This document shows, piece by piece, positions 1 to 7,917 of a stretch of 50,766 nucleotides of DNA. Made by a program: the position numbers and the translations under genes. Under the pieces are notes generated by a model that saw nothing but the letters and a program-made list of their open reading frames with translations, ran no database searches and had not been told where the DNA came from. The stretch's first letter is position 1. Every line of letters begins with the position of its first letter. Source of the stretch: Muribaculaceae bacterium (GTDB taxonomy: Bacteria > Bacteroidota > Bacteroidia > Bacteroidales > Muribaculaceae). The stretch lies in contig JAFTFA010000020.1 in NCBI GenBank assembly GCA_017449785.1, positions 1 to 50,766 of the forward strand, given 5' to 3'.

Positions 1-1108
1 CCTCGCCCTCGCCGATCTTGTATTTCCAGTGGGCGGCAAAGCCCCGTTCGGCGGTGTCGTCCATCTTGCGGCTGCGTATCTGCACCTCGACCCACTTGCC
101 GTCGGGTCCCATCACCGTGACATGCAGGGCGCGGTACTTGTTCACCTTGGGCGTGGTCAGCCAGTCGCGCACGCGGTCGGGGTGCTTGGTATAGACCTCG
201 GTGACCTCGTTGTAGATGTTCCAGCAGATGCGCTTCTCGGCACTCTCGTCGTCGCACTCAAAGATGATGCGCGCCGCATACAGGTCATAGACCTCCTCGA
301 AGGGGATGTGCTTGGTCTGCATCTTGTTCCAGATTGAGTAGCAGGACTTGACGCGGGCATTGAACTCATACTTGAGGCCCATGTTGTCCAGCCGCTCGCG
401 GATGGGGGCGGCAAAGCGGGCGAACAGCTCGTTGCGGCTCTCCTCGCTGGCGTCGATCTGACTGCGGATGCGTTGATAGTCGGCCGGATGATTGTACTTG
501 AAACTCAAGTCCTCGAGCTCGGTCTTGATGGCATACAGGCCCAGGCGGTGGGCCAGCGGCGCATAGACATAGAGCGTCTCGCCGGCAATCTTGTACTGCT
601 TGTTGGGGGGCATGGACGAGAGGGTGCGCATGTTGTGGAGGCGGTCGGCCATCTTGATGAGCACGACGCGCACGTCCTCGCTCATGGTGAGCAGCAGCTT
701 GCGGAAGTTCTCGGCCTGCAGTGAAGCCTGCTCGCCGAAGATGCCGCCCGAAATCTTGGTCAGCCCGTCCACGATGCGGGCAATCTTGTGCCCGAACTGG
801 GCCTCGATGTCCTCGACCGTGTAGTCGGTGTCCTCGACCACATCGTGCAGCAGGGCGGCGCTGATGCTTGTGGAGCCCAGCCCGATCTCCTGTATCACGA
901 TGGTCGCCACGGCGATGGGGTGCATGATATAGGGCTCACCGGAGCGGCGACGGATACCCTTGTGGGCTTCGCGCGCAAACTTGAAAGCCTTGTCGATGAT
1001 TTCCACTTTCTTGCGGTGGTTGCTTGACAGATAGCTGTTTAACAAGTTCTGGTAGGCCTGATTGATCATCTGGTCTTCCATCTCGGGTGATATGTTGTTG
1101 TTGGGCAT
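1..1108 (-). CDS. RelA/SpoT-family (p)ppGpp synthetase/hydrolase, N-terminal part (cut by window edge)
   Basis: Makes and/or degrades the alarmone (p)ppGpp in the cytoplasm during the stringent response. Only about 369 residues from the start are in the window; the gene runs off the left edge. The N-terminal HD hydrolase domain is visible, with a FAREAHKGIRRRSGEPYIMHP segment, the HD pair in ALLHDVVEDTDYT and KMADRLHNMRTL. The synthetase domain follows, with KYRALHVTVMGPDG and VEVQIRSRKMD near the edge. The hydrolase motif is intact, which favours a bifunctional Rel or SpoT type. The ATG at 1106-1108 was chosen because the protein begins MPNNNISPEM and a TACCTTTG promoter box lies at 1137-1144, about 28 nt upstream; no good -33 box is seen. 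The ACT and TGS domains, if present, lie outside the window. Confidence 0.93.
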   Translation of the reverse strand, partial: MPNNNISPEMEDQMINQAYQNLLNSYLSSNHRKKVEIIDKAFKFAREAHKGIRRRSGEPYIMHPIAVATIVIQEIGLGSTSISAALLHDVVEDTDYTVEDIEAQFGHKIARIVDGLTKISGGIFGEQASLQAENFRKLLLTMSEDVRVVLIKMADRLHNMRTLSSMPPNKQYKIAGETLYVYAPLAHRLGLYAIKTELEDLSFKYNHPADYQRIRSQIDASEESRNELFARFAAPIRERLDNMGLKYEFNARVKSCYSIWNKMQTKHIPFEEVYDLYAARIIFECDDESAEKRICWNIYNEVTEVYTKHPDRVRDWLTTPKVNKYRALHVTVMGPDGKWVEVQIRSRKMDDTAERGFAAHWKYKIGEGE

Positions 1109-1184
1109 AATCGGTCACAAACTTTTAATCGAACTACAAAGGTAATAAAAAGTTTATAGTTCACGGTTTAGTGTTCACAGTTTT

Positions 1185-2510
1185 TTATCCTTGGCCCTGG
1201 CTGAGCGGGCGGGTGCCCAGGGTGGGGGCGGTGACGTTGAAGCGGCGTTTCCAGTCGCCGGTTGCCGTGTGCAGCCACACGCTGCCCTCGGTAATGGTGA
1301 TCTCGTTGACGGGCGAAATGTCGGGCGGCAGGCGCAGGATGGCGCGCACGCGGCCGTTCTGGTCACAGATCTGCAGCCCCATGCCGGTGGCGACCCACAG
1401 GTTGCCCTTGCCGTCGAGCGCGATGGTGTGGATGTCGAGCGGACGGCTGTTATCGTCGTTGTGGAGCCAGTAGAAGGGCTCGCCGCAGGTGGGCTGGCCG
1501 TCGCGCAGGATGTATTGCCACACGGCGTTGCCGGGCGTGTCGGGGATGATGGCGATATTGGTCAGGTCGGGGTAGATGATGCGCTTGACCGGGGCACCCG
1601 CTGTGCCGTTGCCCATCTTGACCCAGCCCTTGTCGTCCTCGACGAGCAGGTCTTGCAGGAAATCGTTCTTGCTCACGCCAGCGACGGGCTGTGCGGGCCA
1701 GTCGTGCCACATCCACTCCATGACTTGGGAAAAAATCTGTGTCGAGCGGGTGACGTTGTGGCCGCCGTCGCTCCAGTCACACTTCACGTCATATCCGGCA
1801 AACTCCAGCGCGCTGGTTAGCAGCTGGTTACCCTCGTACCAGTGGCCGAAAAGGGGATTCCACGCGTCATTGCTGCCGTCCTGGATGAAGATGCGCAGGG
1901 GGAGCGGCTCGGTCTTGCGGACCAGGGCCTGCAGGTCGCCCGCGCCGCGCATTGCCACAAAGGTGCCCACGCCCGTGAACACCTTGCCGAACAGGTCGGG
2001 ACGGTGCCAAGCGGCGTTGAAGGCAGCGATGCCGCCGCTGCTCAGGCCGAAGATCATCCTGTCCCCCGGACGGCGTGACAGGCGGATGGGCTTGCCCGCC
2101 GTTGTCTCCATCTGTTCCACGGCGGGCAGCAGTTCCTCGTCCAGGAACCGGGCAAACTCACCGGTCGTGCTGTCAAACTCGTAGCTGCGGTTGTAGCGCA
2201 GCACCGTGCCCTGGGCGTCGCGGATGAGCCCCGGTTGCAGGAACACGCCGATGGTCGTGGGCATCTTCTTGGCGGTGATGAGCGAATCCATGACCCGGGG
2301 CGCATGGCACAGCACGCCGTCGAGCCCCACATAGAGCGCCGCCGGCCGCTTGCCGTCATACTGGTCGGGAATATAGACCTGGAACGTGTGCACCGTGCCG
2401 GGATAGATGCCGGACTGCTCCAGCGTGCCGTCGAGCAGCACATGGCCTGCCGCCAGCCGCAGTGCGGCGGTGAAGAGCAGAAGCAGGATGATTTGTCGTC
2501 TGGTAGTCAT
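1185..2510 (-). CDS. Secreted esterase with C-terminal SMP-30/gluconolactonase-like segment
   Basis: Predicted exported alpha/beta-hydrolase esterase of 441 residues. A signal peptide (MTTRRQIILLLLFTAALRLAAG) opens the chosen ATG at 2508-2510; a longer frame reaches 2633 but adds a non-signal-like stretch. Residues 30-270 resemble enterochelin/feruloyl-type esterases: YVGLDG near 60-65, the nucleophile elbow GLSSGG at 155-160 with Ser157, an acidic candidate near Asp211-Asp215 (DGSNDAW) and His251 in GGHN. Residues about 300-430 resemble part of an SMP-30 six-blade propeller (NLWVATGMGLQICDQNGRV), but only about 150 residues are present, too few for a full propeller. The true substrate is unknown; sugar-linked acyl esters are possible. 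It stands alone between relA/spoT and the NlpC/P60 gene, all on the minus strand. Confidence 0.8.
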   Translation of the reverse strand: MTTRRQIILLLLFTAALRLAAGHVLLDGTLEQSGIYPGTVHTFQVYIPDQYDGKRPAALYVGLDGVLCHAPRVMDSLITAKKMPTTIGVFLQPGLIRDAQGTVLRYNRSYEFDSTTGEFARFLDEELLPAVEQMETTAGKPIRLSRRPGDRMIFGLSSGGIAAFNAAWHRPDLFGKVFTGVGTFVAMRGAGDLQALVRKTEPLPLRIFIQDGSNDAWNPLFGHWYEGNQLLTSALEFAGYDVKCDWSDGGHNVTRSTQIFSQVMEWMWHDWPAQPVAGVSKNDFLQDLLVEDDKGWVKMGNGTAGAPVKRIIYPDLTNIAIIPDTPGNAVWQYILRDGQPTCGEPFYWLHNDDNSRPLDIHTIALDGKGNLWVATGMGLQICDQNGRVRAILRLPPDISPVNEITITEGSVWLHTATGDWKRRFNVTAPTLGTRPLSQGQG

Positions 2511-2688
2511 GTTGAATGTAATGCGAATTGTTGGCGCAAACTTACTAATAATGTGGCACATCGGCAACAGATTGCGATTAAAAATGGTGATATTCCCGCC
2601 CCAGGGAAAAAGCAACGTGCGCCCCCTGGCCATTCAGGGAGCGCACGCGCTATCTTGTGTAGAAGAATTCCGGTGTCAGACGGGGGTG

Positions 2689-3222
2689 TCAGAGGACGCG
2701 GCAGGCGCCGACGTAGCGGCGGCTGTAGTAGTCCTCGGTGTTCTTGCTCTCGGTCACGCCGCTGCTGCAAGCCGAGTGGATGAAGTGGAACGTGTTGTCG
2801 TCGTTGACGCGGGTGACGATGCCCACATGGCCCACACCACCGCGGCCCGAACGGCCCTGGAAGAATACCAGATCACCAGGCTGCAACTCGCTCTTCTTGA
2901 CGCGCACACCATCAAAAATCTGCCCCCTCGACGAGCGGTCCAGGTCGATGCCGAAGCGCTTGAACACATAGCTCGTGAAGCCCGAGCAGTCAAAGCCCTT
3001 GGGCGAGGAGGCACCATAACGATAAGGCGTACCGCGGAAGCGGTAAGCGTAGTTGATGACTTGATCGACGATGTTGTTGCGGCTGTTCTGTTCCAGCTGT
3101 TCAAGAACGGTGCCCTGCTTACGCGACTCCAGTCGCTGTGCCTGGGCCGAGAATCCGGTAAAGGTGATTGCAATAATAAGGAATAATGCCGATAAACTTA
3201 TTTTACTGTTGATAAAACTCAT
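2689..3222 (-). CDS. NlpC/P60 family cell-wall endopeptidase, secreted
   Basis: Cysteine peptidase that cuts peptidoglycan stem peptides in the periplasm. The 177-residue protein starts at the ATG at 3220-3222, which gives a clean signal peptide ending SAQAQ near residue 29; the upstream in-frame extension to 3324 overlaps the promoter and is rejected. The NlpC/P60 domain covers residues 50-177. Catalytic Cys79 is in FDCSGF, His132 in GHVGIV, and a third polar residue is His149 in FIHS. It is like the short single-domain Bacteroidetes members of the family, with no SH3 domain. A strong promoter lies 100 nt upstream at 3321-3353, leaving a leader of about 90 nt. Confidence 0.93.
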   Translation of the reverse strand: MSFINSKISLSALFLIIAITFTGFSAQAQRLESRKQGTVLEQLEQNSRNNIVDQVINYAYRFRGTPYRYGASSPKGFDCSGFTSYVFKRFGIDLDRSSRGQIFDGVRVKKSELQPGDLVFFQGRSGRGGVGHVGIVTRVNDDNTFHFIHSACSSGVTESKNTEDYYSRRYVGACRVL

Positions 3223-3836
3223 AATTGTTGTTTTAGTGGACTGGAAAATCCGCTCATCGGCGGCTTTTTCGTTAAGGGTGTCGAGAACGATTTTCAACAC
3301 CGTGCGCCCTGGTTTGTGATGCAAAGGTAGCCCAATCGGGCAACCCGACCAAACATTTTAAACACTTGTAAACATTTCCCGGAAACGGCGATTTTAACAA
3401 ATTGTTCCACGCCAAACCCCATGAAATCGGGGCTCGCGGATGGTGGCAATGTTTAATTATTGGAAATTTAAAATGAAAAAGTTTACACTTTTTAACATTA
3501 AATGGCATCCTATAAGATTTATTTTTTGGATTTTTGCCACAAAATGTGATGGTCAAGTCATGAAAAAAGGCATCCCGATTGGCATAATGTAATCGAAATG
3601 GCCTTATTTAAATGAAAAGTGATTTTGGGGCGTTTTGAGAGGCTCCTGCCAGGGCGCTTGACGTGGAACATTTTCCATCCTGGCACCCGTTACATTCCCC
3701 TCGCCGCGAAAGCGGATGTGTCAAAATTCCGTTGCTGGCTTTTCAATCGGCCAAACGCGATCTAATTTTGCGACAAAAGAAATATGAAACACCCGCGTGT
3801 GCCTGCAGCCGGGGGTGGGGCGGTGGCAGGGCAACG
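3223..3836. other. Gene-poor interval, 614 bp
   Basis: The interval holds the NlpC/P60 promoter (3321-3353) and AT-rich DNA. A minus-strand frame at 3272-3556 overlaps that promoter, lacks a signal peptide or family motifs, and is not accepted. A plus-strand TAATTTTG at 3763-3770 looks like a -7 box without a -33 partner. No RNA gene was recognised. Confidence 0.5.
3321..3353 (-). promoter_or_regulatory. Bacteroidetes-type promoter for the NlpC/P60 gene
   Basis: On the minus strand TTTG (3350-3353), a 20-nt spacer and TACCTTTG (3322-3329) match the sigma-ABfr consensus closely. Transcription would begin near 3315. Confidence 0.75.
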
Positions 3837-4328
3837 TCAGTTGGTGATGACGTAGCCGCCGTTGCTGCTCAAGACGCGGTACTGGCGCATGCCCACCTTG
3901 TTGTTGATCGCCACGCCGCTGACGGGGCCACCGGCACCCATCAGGGGATCGTAGTGGGAGTTGCAGCGGGGGCACACGGCTTCGAAGTTCTCATTGCTGA
4001 TTGACAAGGTGATATCGGGGCTTGCCTCGACTGGGCAAGACAGGTCATAGGCCAAGGGACCGTCGATGCCCATCATCAACAGCACGCCGCCATAGCCGGT
4101 GTAGGTGTTGACGTTGTAAGGGAAATTGGAGGGGATGTTCTTCATGCGGTTGAAGATGCGGTACTCGCCCATGCCGCTCACGCCATAGGTGCTCCACAGG
4201 GCATAGCTGCCCAGGTCGATGCGCACCGAGTAGCGCGGCACGGTCTTGTTGTCAATGTGGTCACATGAACTGGCGGCTACCATCGTCAGCAGGATGGCAA
4301 ATGCTGCAAAAACCTTTGAAAATCTCAT
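3837..4328 (-). CDS. Rieske-like lipoprotein lacking the usual histidine ligands
   Basis: A 163-residue exported lipoprotein. The signal peptide ends in the lipobox AASSC with Cys22 as the lipidation site. The C-terminal half has the spacing of a Rieske fold: YDLSCPVEASPD near 94-105, then VCPRCNSHYDP near 118-128, then a Gly/Pro-rich turn GAGGPVSGVA. Classical Rieske proteins use C-x-H and C-x-x-H to bind a 2Fe-2S cluster. Here the first motif is C98-P-V with no His, and the second is C119-P-R-C122, so the cluster site is changed; it could bind another metal or none. Similar Bacteroidetes lipoproteins are annotated as hypothetical or Rieske-like. It faces away from the divergent glycosyltransferase gene at 4433. 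Confidence 0.75.
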   Translation of the reverse strand: MRFSKVFAAFAILLTMVAASSCDHIDNKTVPRYSVRIDLGSYALWSTYGVSGMGEYRIFNRMKNIPSNFPYNVNTYTGYGGVLLMMGIDGPLAYDLSCPVEASPDITLSISNENFEAVCPRCNSHYDPLMGAGGPVSGVAINNKVGMRQYRVLSSNGGYVITN

Positions 4329-4376
4329 CTTATTGTCCTTTATTTTGTCTTATTAACGTAAAAAATGGTCATTTGA

Positions 4377-4407
4377 TTGTAAAAATTCCCAGAAAACTGT
4401 AATTTTG
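4377..4407 (+). promoter_or_regulatory. Promoter for the GT2 glycosyltransferase gene
   Basis: TTG at 4377-4379, a 20-nt spacer and TAATTTTG at 4400-4407 fit the Bacteroidetes consensus. The start codon is 26 nt downstream. Confidence 0.7.
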
Positions 4408-4432
4408 CATCCATTAAAACCATTATTTAGGC

Positions 4433-5188
4433 ATGGGACCTCTGTTTTCGATCATTACCGTCACATGGAATGCCGCTGACGTCATCGCCCCGACACTGGA
4501 GAGCGTGCAGCGACAAACGAGCAGTGACTATGAGATGCTTATTATCGATGGCGCGTCGACCGACGGGACGCTGGACATCGTCAAGCGGGCGTCGATCTCC
4601 TCGTTGCGCGTGTTCAGCGAGCCCGACAAGGGACTCTATGACGCGATGAACAAGGGTATCGCGCGCGCCCAGGGGCGTTACCTGATCTTCCTCAATGCCG
4701 GGGACGCCTTTGCCAGCGACACCGTGTTGGCCCGGCTGGCGATGCTCACCAGTGACAACCCCGGTGTCATCTACGGCCAGACACAGCTGGTGGATGCCGA
4801 CCGCGAGGTCGTGGGCAACCGCCACTTGACGGCGCCCAAGCGATTGACCGTCGATAGTTTCCTGCGAGGGATGGTGGTGTGCCACCAGGCCTTCGTGGCA
4901 CGGCGCGACCTGGTGCCCGAGTATGACTTGAACTACCGCCTGAGTGCCGACTATGACTGGTGCATCAGGGTCCTGAAGAAGTCCCCCCTCAATGCCTATG
5001 CCGGGCGAGTGCCCATCATCAGCTATCTGGCCGACGGCATGACGACCCGCCACCACCGCAAGTCCCTGTGGGAGCGTTACCGCATCATGTGCCACCACTA
5101 TGGCACCGGACAGGCCACGCTGGCCCACCTGGCCTTCATCCCGCGGTACCTGCGGCGACGCCTGCGCGGTAGTGCCAACCGTCAGTGA
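4433..5188 (+). CDS. Glycosyltransferase family 2 (GT-A fold)
   Basis: A 251-residue cytoplasmic glycosyltransferase that would move a sugar from a nucleotide donor to a glycan or lipid acceptor. The N-terminus FSIITVTWNAADVI is the typical GT2 first strand, followed by the EMLIIDGASTDGT nucleotide-binding segment (residues 34-46), EPDKGLYDAMNKGI and the FLNAGD stretch that replaces the DxD motif in this subfamily. DYDWCIRV near 180 supplies the catalytic acidic residue. There are no membrane segments. It resembles WcaA-like enzymes often found in polysaccharide clusters, but here it stands alone 64 nt before the PBP1A gene; the two may be co-transcribed. The acceptor is not predictable. Confidence 0.9.
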   Translation: MGPLFSIITVTWNAADVIAPTLESVQRQTSSDYEMLIIDGASTDGTLDIVKRASISSLRVFSEPDKGLYDAMNKGIARAQGRYLIFLNAGDAFASDTVLARLAMLTSDNPGVIYGQTQLVDADREVVGNRHLTAPKRLTVDSFLRGMVVCHQAFVARRDLVPEYDLNYRLSADYDWCIRVLKKSPLNAYAGRVPIISYLADGMTTRHHRKSLWERYRIMCHHYGTGQATLAHLAFIPRYLRRRLRGSANRQ

Positions 5189-5252
5189 TGACGGTTGCCC
5201 GGATACCGATTAAAAAAGAGCAATTAACCTTGAGACGATACATATTAACGAC

Positions 5253-7682
5253 ATGAGCGATAAGAAATCAGGCAATATCATCAAGCGCGGCTGGCGACGC
5301 TTCAAGAGCTGGTACAAGGGATTGTACCGCGGTCGCCCCTGGTGGATGAAGACCCTAGCCGCCATCGGGAAGTTTATCGTCCTGTTCCTGCTCTACTTGC
5401 TTGCCGTCGATGTCAACCTGCTGTGGCTCTTCGGCAAGTCACCGAGCACTTACAGCATCATGCACCCTCGCAATCCCGAGGCCAGCTATCTGTACAGTGC
5501 CGACGGCAAGACCATCGGCAAGTACTATGACGAGAACCGCACGCCGGTGGCCTATGACTCGATCAACCCGCAGTTCTTCAAGGTGCTCATCGACACCGAG
5601 GACGAGCGCTTCTACCATCACCACGGCATCGACTTCAGCGGCCTGGGCGCCGCGGCCAAGGATATGGTGCTCCACGGCCGTCCACGCGGTGCCAGCACCA
5701 TCACCCAGCAGCTGGTGAAGAACATGTTCCGCACGCGCAGCGACTACTCGACGGGCCTGCTGGGCTATATTCCCGGCGTGAAGATGCTCATCATGAAGAG
5801 CAAGGAGTGGATCATCGCCACCAAGCTGGAGATGTTCTACAGCAAGCAGGAAATCCTCGAGATGTATGCCAACACGGTGGACTTCGGCAGCAATGCCTTC
5901 GGCATCAAGACGGCGGCCAATACCTATTTCAAGACCACGCCGCGCCAACTCAAGATCGAGGAGAGTGCCGTGCTCGTCGGCCTGCTCAAGGCTACCAGCA
6001 CCTACAATCCCCGCATCAACCCGAAGAACAGCCTGCGCCGCCGCAACCAGGTGCTCAAGAACATGGTCGAGCGCGGCGACTTGACCGAGGCACAGTATGA
6101 CTCGATCTCGTCGTTGCCCATCGACCTGAAATATACGCTCGAGAGCAGCTATGACGGCGTGGCGCCCTACTTCCGCGAGGCGGTGGCCCGCGAGGTCGAG
6201 GAGATTGCCAAGGCCAAGGACCTGAAACTGGACCTGGAGCGTGACGGCCTCAAGATCTACACCACGCTGGACTCCCGCATGCAGGAGTATGCCGAGCAGG
6301 CGGTCAGCGAGAAGATGAAGGTCGTGCAGCAGAACTTCAAGAGCCACTGGGGCAACCAGGACTGCTGGCTCGACGACAATAACCAGCCCATCGCCAACTT
6401 TGTCGAGGACAAGGCGCGCAACACGCCCATCTACCACGAGTTGCTGGCGCGTTATCCCAACGACCTGGACTCGGTCAACTACTACATGAACCAGCCCCAC
6501 ATGGTGCACCTGTTCGACTACGAGAACGACTCGCTCTACATGGAGATGAGTTCGATGGACTCGGTGCGCTACATGCTGCACTTCATGCACTGCGGCTTCA
6601 TCGCGATGGAGCCCGGCACGGGCCACGTCAAGGCCTGGGTGGGAGATGTGGACTTCGACACGTGGAAGTATGACAAGGTGCGGGCCAAGCATCAGCCGGG
6701 CTCGACGTTCAAGCTCTTTGTCTATGCGATGGCGATGGAGCGCGGCATCATGCCCTGTGACCGCCGTCTCGACGAGTATATCGACACGCTGGTCTATAAC
6801 GAGGAAAAACAGGAGATGGAGCACTGGCGGCCCACCAATGCCAACGGCACCTTCTCGGGAGCCGAGATGACCCTGCGCGGCGCCTTTGCCCAGAGTATCA
6901 ACAGCGTCACCGTGCGTGTGGCCCAGGAGGTGGGTTTCAGCGAAATCGCGCAGCTGGCGCGTGACATGGGCATCAATTCGCCCCTGGAGCCCAAGCCCGC
7001 CCTCTCGCTGGGAGCCAGCGACGTCGATCTGATGGAGCTGGTCAATGCCTATTGCACCGTGGCCAACGACGGCATGAGGAACGACCCTGTCATCGTCACC
7101 CGCATCGTGGACCGCGACGGCAAGGAAATCTACCGTGCGCCCAGCCGCCAGGAGCGTGCCATGTCCTATCGCTCGGCCTGGCTCATGCAGCAGATGCTCA
7201 TGGCTTGCCGCACCGATGCCGGCGGCACCGCCATGGCCCTGAACGGCTATGTGACGCGTCCGCTCTATGACGTGGACCTGGGCGGCAAGACCGGCACCAG
7301 CAACCGCCATGCCGACGCGTGGTTTGTCGCCGTGTCGCCGGGCCTGGTGTGCGGCTCGTGGGTCGGTGGCGAGTACAGGCAGATCCACTTCCGCTGGGGT
7401 GCCCTGGGGCAGGGCAGCAAGACAGCATTGCCCATATGTGGCCGCTTCCTGCAACTCGTGCTGAGCGATCCTCAGTTCCAGCGCTACCACAGGCGTTTCG
7501 AGCCGTGCAAGGAGCCCATCAGCGCCGACTTGTATTCGGGTTGCTCGGCCCTGGGTGAGATCGAGGAACTGGACTCCACGTTGCTCGACTTTGACGAGGA
7601 CAGCCTGGCCATCCCCTTGACCGACGACTTCAACCCCGACGAGAAACTCGAGGAACCATCTGCAGTGCCTGATTCGGTTTAG
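5253..7682 (+). CDS. Penicillin-binding protein 1A (bifunctional transglycosylase/transpeptidase)
   Basis: An 809-residue class A PBP that polymerises and cross-links peptidoglycan on the outer face of the inner membrane. It has a basic cytoplasmic N-terminus, one membrane span at about 35-58, and a GT51 domain with the catalytic Glu116 in DTEDERF and the GASTITQQ motif at 147-154. The transpeptidase domain has S484-T-F-K487 as the acylation motif, QSINSV as SxN, and GGKTGTSNRHADAW as KTG. The C-terminal tail after the KTG region is acidic (about 770-809). All key residues are present and the length is normal. A hairpin terminator follows at 7720. Confidence 0.96.
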   Translation: MSDKKSGNIIKRGWRRFKSWYKGLYRGRPWWMKTLAAIGKFIVLFLLYLLAVDVNLLWLFGKSPSTYSIMHPRNPEASYLYSADGKTIGKYYDENRTPVAYDSINPQFFKVLIDTEDERFYHHHGIDFSGLGAAAKDMVLHGRPRGASTITQQLVKNMFRTRSDYSTGLLGYIPGVKMLIMKSKEWIIATKLEMFYSKQEILEMYANTVDFGSNAFGIKTAANTYFKTTPRQLKIEESAVLVGLLKATSTYNPRINPKNSLRRRNQVLKNMVERGDLTEAQYDSISSLPIDLKYTLESSYDGVAPYFREAVAREVEEIAKAKDLKLDLERDGLKIYTTLDSRMQEYAEQAVSEKMKVVQQNFKSHWGNQDCWLDDNNQPIANFVEDKARNTPIYHELLARYPNDLDSVNYYMNQPHMVHLFDYENDSLYMEMSSMDSVRYMLHFMHCGFIAMEPGTGHVKAWVGDVDFDTWKYDKVRAKHQPGSTFKLFVYAMAMERGIMPCDRRLDEYIDTLVYNEEKQEMEHWRPTNANGTFSGAEMTLRGAFAQSINSVTVRVAQEVGFSEIAQLARDMGINSPLEPKPALSLGASDVDLMELVNAYCTVANDGMRNDPVIVTRIVDRDGKEIYRAPSRQERAMSYRSAWLMQQMLMACRTDAGGTAMALNGYVTRPLYDVDLGGKTGTSNRHADAWFVAVSPGLVCGSWVGGEYRQIHFRWGALGQGSKTALPICGRFLQLVLSDPQFQRYHRRFEPCKEPISADLYSGCSALGEIEELDSTLLDFDEDSLAIPLTDDFNPDEKLEEPSAVPDSV

Positions 7683-7719
7683 GCAAGAAGGACGACCATA
7701 TCGTCGCATGACATTGCTT

Positions 7720-7767
7720 GCGGGCCAGTCATTTGATTTCGTTTCAATGACTGGTCCGCACGTTTTT
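7720..7767 (+). terminator. Rho-independent terminator after PBP1A
   Basis: Arms 7720-7733 and 7746-7759 pair over 14 bp with one G-T pair, and are followed by a T-run at 7763-7767. Confidence 0.8.
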
Positions 7768-7852
7768 ATGTCCACTGGTGGATAGAAGTGTAAAAAAATT
7801 AGACAATTTTTACCCCCAAAAGATGATTTATCGGTTTTTGCCTTGGGTAATA

Positions 7853-7884
7853 TTTGTATAGGCGTGTTGCAAAAGCTATATTTG
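7853..7884 (+). promoter_or_regulatory. Promoter for the dockerin-tailed secreted protein
   Basis: TTTG at 7853-7856, a 20-nt spacer and TATATTTG at 7877-7884 form a near-consensus Bacteroidetes promoter, about 34 nt before the start codon. Confidence 0.75.
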
Positions 7885-7917
7885 TGGCCTGCAGTAGTTT
7901 GACCATTTAAAAACTTA

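Noticed and set aside
3272..3556. 94-residue minus-strand frame upstream of the NlpC/P60 gene
   Set aside because: It overlaps a strong promoter and has no family features.
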